Assembly: GCA_002855745.1 (NCBI GenBank)
Contig: NDWX01000008.1
Location: 23,059 to 87,058 of the forward strand
Origin: Thermofilum sp. NZ13
GTDB lineage: Archaea; Thermoproteota; Thermoprotei; Thermofilales; Thermofilaceae
Reading direction: 5' to 3'
DNA: 64,000 nucleotides
The notes beneath the pieces were generated by a model. It had not been told where the DNA came from and ran no database searches. It saw only the letters and a program-made list of their open reading frames with translations. The number at the start of each line of letters is the position of its first letter. Position 1 is the stretch's first letter. A program made the translations under genes and the position numbers. Below, piece by piece: positions 62,113-64,000 of the stretch.

Positions 62113-62159
62113 GATCTGTGTAACAAGCGTCAACTTTTTTAGTGGTTGTTACACAGATC
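62113..62159 (+). promoter_or_regulatory. Long inverted repeat around the abiEi promoter
   Basis: gatctgtgtaacaa (62113-62126) and its perfect complement ttgttacacagatc (62146-62159) flank a 19-base centre that contains the TATA-like cttttttag (62134-62142). The start codon of abiEi (GTG 62165) lies 24 bases after the TATA. AbiEi antitoxins are known to repress their own promoter through inverted repeats, and this element is well placed for that. Confidence 0.7.
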
Positions 62160-62164
62160 TAGGT

Positions 62165-62794
62165 GTGAGGCTCGCGACTAGGTACCTGTTCTCGAGGTAC
62201 GGGGGGAGGGTTGCGACAAAGGACGACCTCGCCGAGCTCTGCAGTAGGTTCAGCGTGGATCTAGACTACTTCGTGAACTACGTGATTCGGTACGGCTACG
62301 TGGTCAGAGTGCTTAGGGGCCTGTACTACGTGAGGACCGTGGAGGAGTTCAAGCTGGGGAGGGCGCCAGACGTTCTCAGGGTGCTGGCGCTAGGCATGGA
62401 GAGGCTAGGCGTCAGGTGGTACTTCGGCCTCTACACGGCGCTGAGGCTGGGTGGCGTGACACACGAGTACTACGACGTGGTCTTCGTGATCAGCGACTCG
62501 ATCTATAGGCCCAAGCCTGTTAGGGTAGCGGGGGAGAGGGTTAGGTTTGTAAAGGTCAAGCCGAGGCTGATGAGCTTTGGGCTCGTCAGAAAGAATGGAC
62601 TCGTGTACTCGGACCTCGAGAAGACGATCCTCGACTTTACCTACCTCTCAAGGTATGGCTCCATCCCCAGGGAGCGGGCGGTGGCGGTGCTCAGAGAGCA
62701 CGCCGACGCGCTAAACAGAGAGAGGCTGGCCGAGTACGTCAAGCGCTACCCGAAGACCGTGAGGGGTGTGCTGAGAGATGAGGGACTACTCTGA
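62165..62794 (+). CDS. abiEi: AbiEi-type antitoxin / transcriptional repressor
   Basis: About 209 residues from the GTG at 62165; the longer frame (ATG 62105) would run through the operator. N-terminal winged helix (RLATRYLFSRYGGRVATKDDLAEL, YVIRYGYVVRVLRGLYYV) followed by the AbiEi core (WYFGLYTALRLGGVTHE, VKVKPRLMSFGLV, VYSDLEKTILDFTYLSRYG). In type IV AbiE systems this protein counteracts the nucleotidyltransferase AbiEii, encoded by the next gene, which overlaps it by 17 bases. Confidence 0.8.
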   Translation: MRLATRYLFSRYGGRVATKDDLAELCSRFSVDLDYFVNYVIRYGYVVRVLRGLYYVRTVEEFKLGRAPDVLRVLALGMERLGVRWYFGLYTALRLGGVTHEYYDVVFVISDSIYRPKPVRVAGERVRFVKVKPRLMSFGLVRKNGLVYSDLEKTILDFTYLSRYGSIPRERAVAVLREHADALNRERLAEYVKRYPKTVRGVLRDEGLL

Positions 62795-64000
62795 GTTCGT
62801 CCAGTTCGCAGTGGAGAAGAGCGGGCTGAGGAAGCCGCTACTCGTCGAGAAGGACGTGCTGCTGCACACGCTGCTATACAGGCTGGCTAGTGACGCTGAG
62901 TTCAGGGAGAAGTACCTGTTCAAGGGTGGCTCATGCCTAGTTAAGTGCTACTTCGGCTATTACAGGTTCAGCGTGGACCTAGACTTTACCTACCTGCGCC
63001 AGGAGAGGTGGGAAGGCTTAACCAAGTCCGAGAGGAGGAGGGAGCTCGTGTTGGAGGCCGAGCTGCTTGCCCAGCTCATAGAGCGGGCGTCGAGAGACCT
63101 AGGCCTCGAGTTCGCCGCGGATGTCGGGAACAGGAGGTTCGTCGAATTCGGTAGCGGCTCGAGGCTAGTCACCTACAAGCTCTACCGCGGCGGCGAGCTC
63201 CTCAAGGTCCAGGTTGACCTAGTCGAGACTCTCCTCTTCGAGCCCCAGAGACGCAAGGCCAGGACTCTTCTCTGGAGCGTCAGCGTTGCGGGGGAGGAGA
63301 GGGTGTACTTCAGGGAGTTCCTAGAGGGGTACCGCGAGTTTGAGGTGCTAGCCTACGACTTGAGGGAGATTCTCTGCGAGAAGGTCAGGGCCATACTCAC
63401 TAGGAGTGTCCAGAAGCTGAGGGACCTCTACGACCTCTACATGCTCGAGAAAGCTGGGCTGGGCATCGAGGACTACGAGGAGGAAATAGCGCGTAAGATC
63501 AAGCTCGTGCTGAGGTACAGGAGGTACAGAGAGTCCTCTGAGAAAAACAGGAGGGGTCTCGAATTATCCCTAGAGTCAATGGCGGACAGCCACGAGCTGT
63601 CGCTGTTCGTAGAGCAGCCAGACGAGGAGGAGTTCAGGCACGCGCTGATGGGCGCCTTGGGCTACTCCGAGCTCCTCTCAAACCTCGAGAAGATTTGGAG
63701 GGAAATCGAGGAGGTCAAGCGGGGGCAGGCTAAAACCTGGGAGGCGATCGAGGGGCTAAGAGAGGAGCAGGTGAAGATTTGGAGGGAGATCGAGGCCATC
63801 AAGCTCGAGCAGGCGAAGATCTGGGAGGAGATAAAGGCTCTGAGGGAGGAGACCAGGAAGATCTGGCAGGAGATCGACGAGATAAAGCGCGAGCAGGCCA
63901 AGATATGGGAGGAGATCAAGGCTCTGAGGGAAAACCAGGAAAAGCTCTGGCAGGAGGTCAAGGCGCTCAGGGAGGAGGCGAACAAGCTCTGGAAGGAGGT
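62778..64000 (+). CDS. abiEii: AbiEii-type nucleotidyltransferase fused in frame to a DUF3782-type coiled coil (3' partial)
   Basis: From the ATG at 62778 the frame stays open to the end of the window (407 codons seen). The first 275 or so residues are an AbiEii toxin: GGSCLVKCYFGYYRFSVDLDFTYL is the nucleotidyltransferase motif with the Asp-x-Asp pair, and LREILCEKVRAILTRSVQKLRDLYDLYML is typical of the family. From about residue 283 (codon 63628) it becomes FRHALMGALGYSELLSNLEKIW and 14-residue coiled-coil units, nearly identical in DNA to the gene at 39332. A nuclease-like C-terminus probably lies past the window. The fusion has no stop between the parts; a chimeric assembly is possible. 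Confidence 0.8.
   Translation, partial: MRDYSEFVQFAVEKSGLRKPLLVEKDVLLHTLLYRLASDAEFREKYLFKGGSCLVKCYFGYYRFSVDLDFTYLRQERWEGLTKSERRRELVLEAELLAQLIERASRDLGLEFAADVGNRRFVEFGSGSRLVTYKLYRGGELLKVQVDLVETLLFEPQRRKARTLLWSVSVAGEERVYFREFLEGYREFEVLAYDLREILCEKVRAILTRSVQKLRDLYDLYMLEKAGLGIEDYEEEIARKIKLVLRYRRYRESSEKNRRGLELSLESMADSHELSLFVEQPDEEEFRHALMGALGYSELLSNLEKIWREIEEVKRGQAKTWEAIEGLREEQVKIWREIEAIKLEQAKIWEEIKALREETRKIWQEIDEIKREQAKIWEEIKALRENQEKLWQEVKALREEANKLWKE
63628..64000 (+). repeat. Duplicated coiled-coil segment shared with 39387-39700
   Basis: The junction sequence gaggagttcaggcacgcgct and most of the following DNA match 39387 onward, and the last 38 bases of the window are identical to 39662-39699. Internal 42-bp units repeat inside both copies. 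This is a recent duplication or conversion tract spread over 24 kb. Confidence 0.75.

Overview
The window looks like a hyperthermophilic crenarchaeon (Thermoproteota), most likely Thermofilum or a close relative. This rests on archaeal-type genes (tyrosyl-tRNA synthetase, Trm112, TrmO, AbrB/VapBC and RelE loci, archaeal ATPases with DUF234 or DUF4143 tails, a pilin with an archaeal class III signal). It also rests on GC-rich genes using AGG/AGA for arginine, and on start codons that often lie 24-30 bases after a TATA box (leaderless mRNAs). No rRNA, tRNA, CRISPR array or intact insertion sequence was found.

Layout. 1-3.7 kb: end of an anchored surface protein, a DUF5678-like/retropepsin-like pair, a RelE-type toxin-antitoxin pair. 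3.7-11 kb: housekeeping genes (tyrS, YbaK-type deacylase, NikR-like regulator, radical SAM enzyme, methyltransferase, HAD phosphatase, nitrilase) plus an AbrB/VapC locus with a collapsed toxin. 11-16.5 kb: an archaeal ATPase and two ABC-2 export modules. 16.5-22.3 kb: a MoxR / DUF58 / VWA cluster with a PRC-barrel-like protein. 22.4-31.7 kb: vapBC, a probable C/D box sRNA, an MDP-1-type phosphatase, threonine synthase, a rhomboid protease and a type II cation P-ATPase. 31.7-43 kb: an accessory stretch with a DUF4143 ATPase under a double palindromic operator, wHTH regulators, decayed retropepsin-like genes, a pilin and an SPFH-like hybrid, a prolyl oligopeptidase and a coiled-coil DUF3782-type nuclease-like protein. 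43-52.7 kb: TrmO, Trm112, a CydA/CydA'-type cytochrome bd pair beside a globin-fold sensor, an MFS carrier, a PadR-ABC export operon and a nucleoside phosphorylase. 52.8-64 kb: an orphan OppF with OppD debris, a second sRNA candidate, a stand-alone LigD-type 3'-phosphoesterase, an ATPase-DUF234 gene, MazG, a zinc ribbon, an SF1 helicase, and an AbiE system whose nucleotidyltransferase reads in frame into a DUF3782-type coiled coil.

The most interesting points are the AbiEii-coiled-coil fusion (62778 to the window end) with its inverted-repeat operator, the promoter palindromes in front of all three stand-alone ATPases and most toxin-antitoxin loci, two or three unannotated C/D box sRNA candidates, and the CydAA' plus globin neighbourhood. 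Several genes are broken by single-base changes in G or C runs, so part of the apparent gene decay may be sequencing error.
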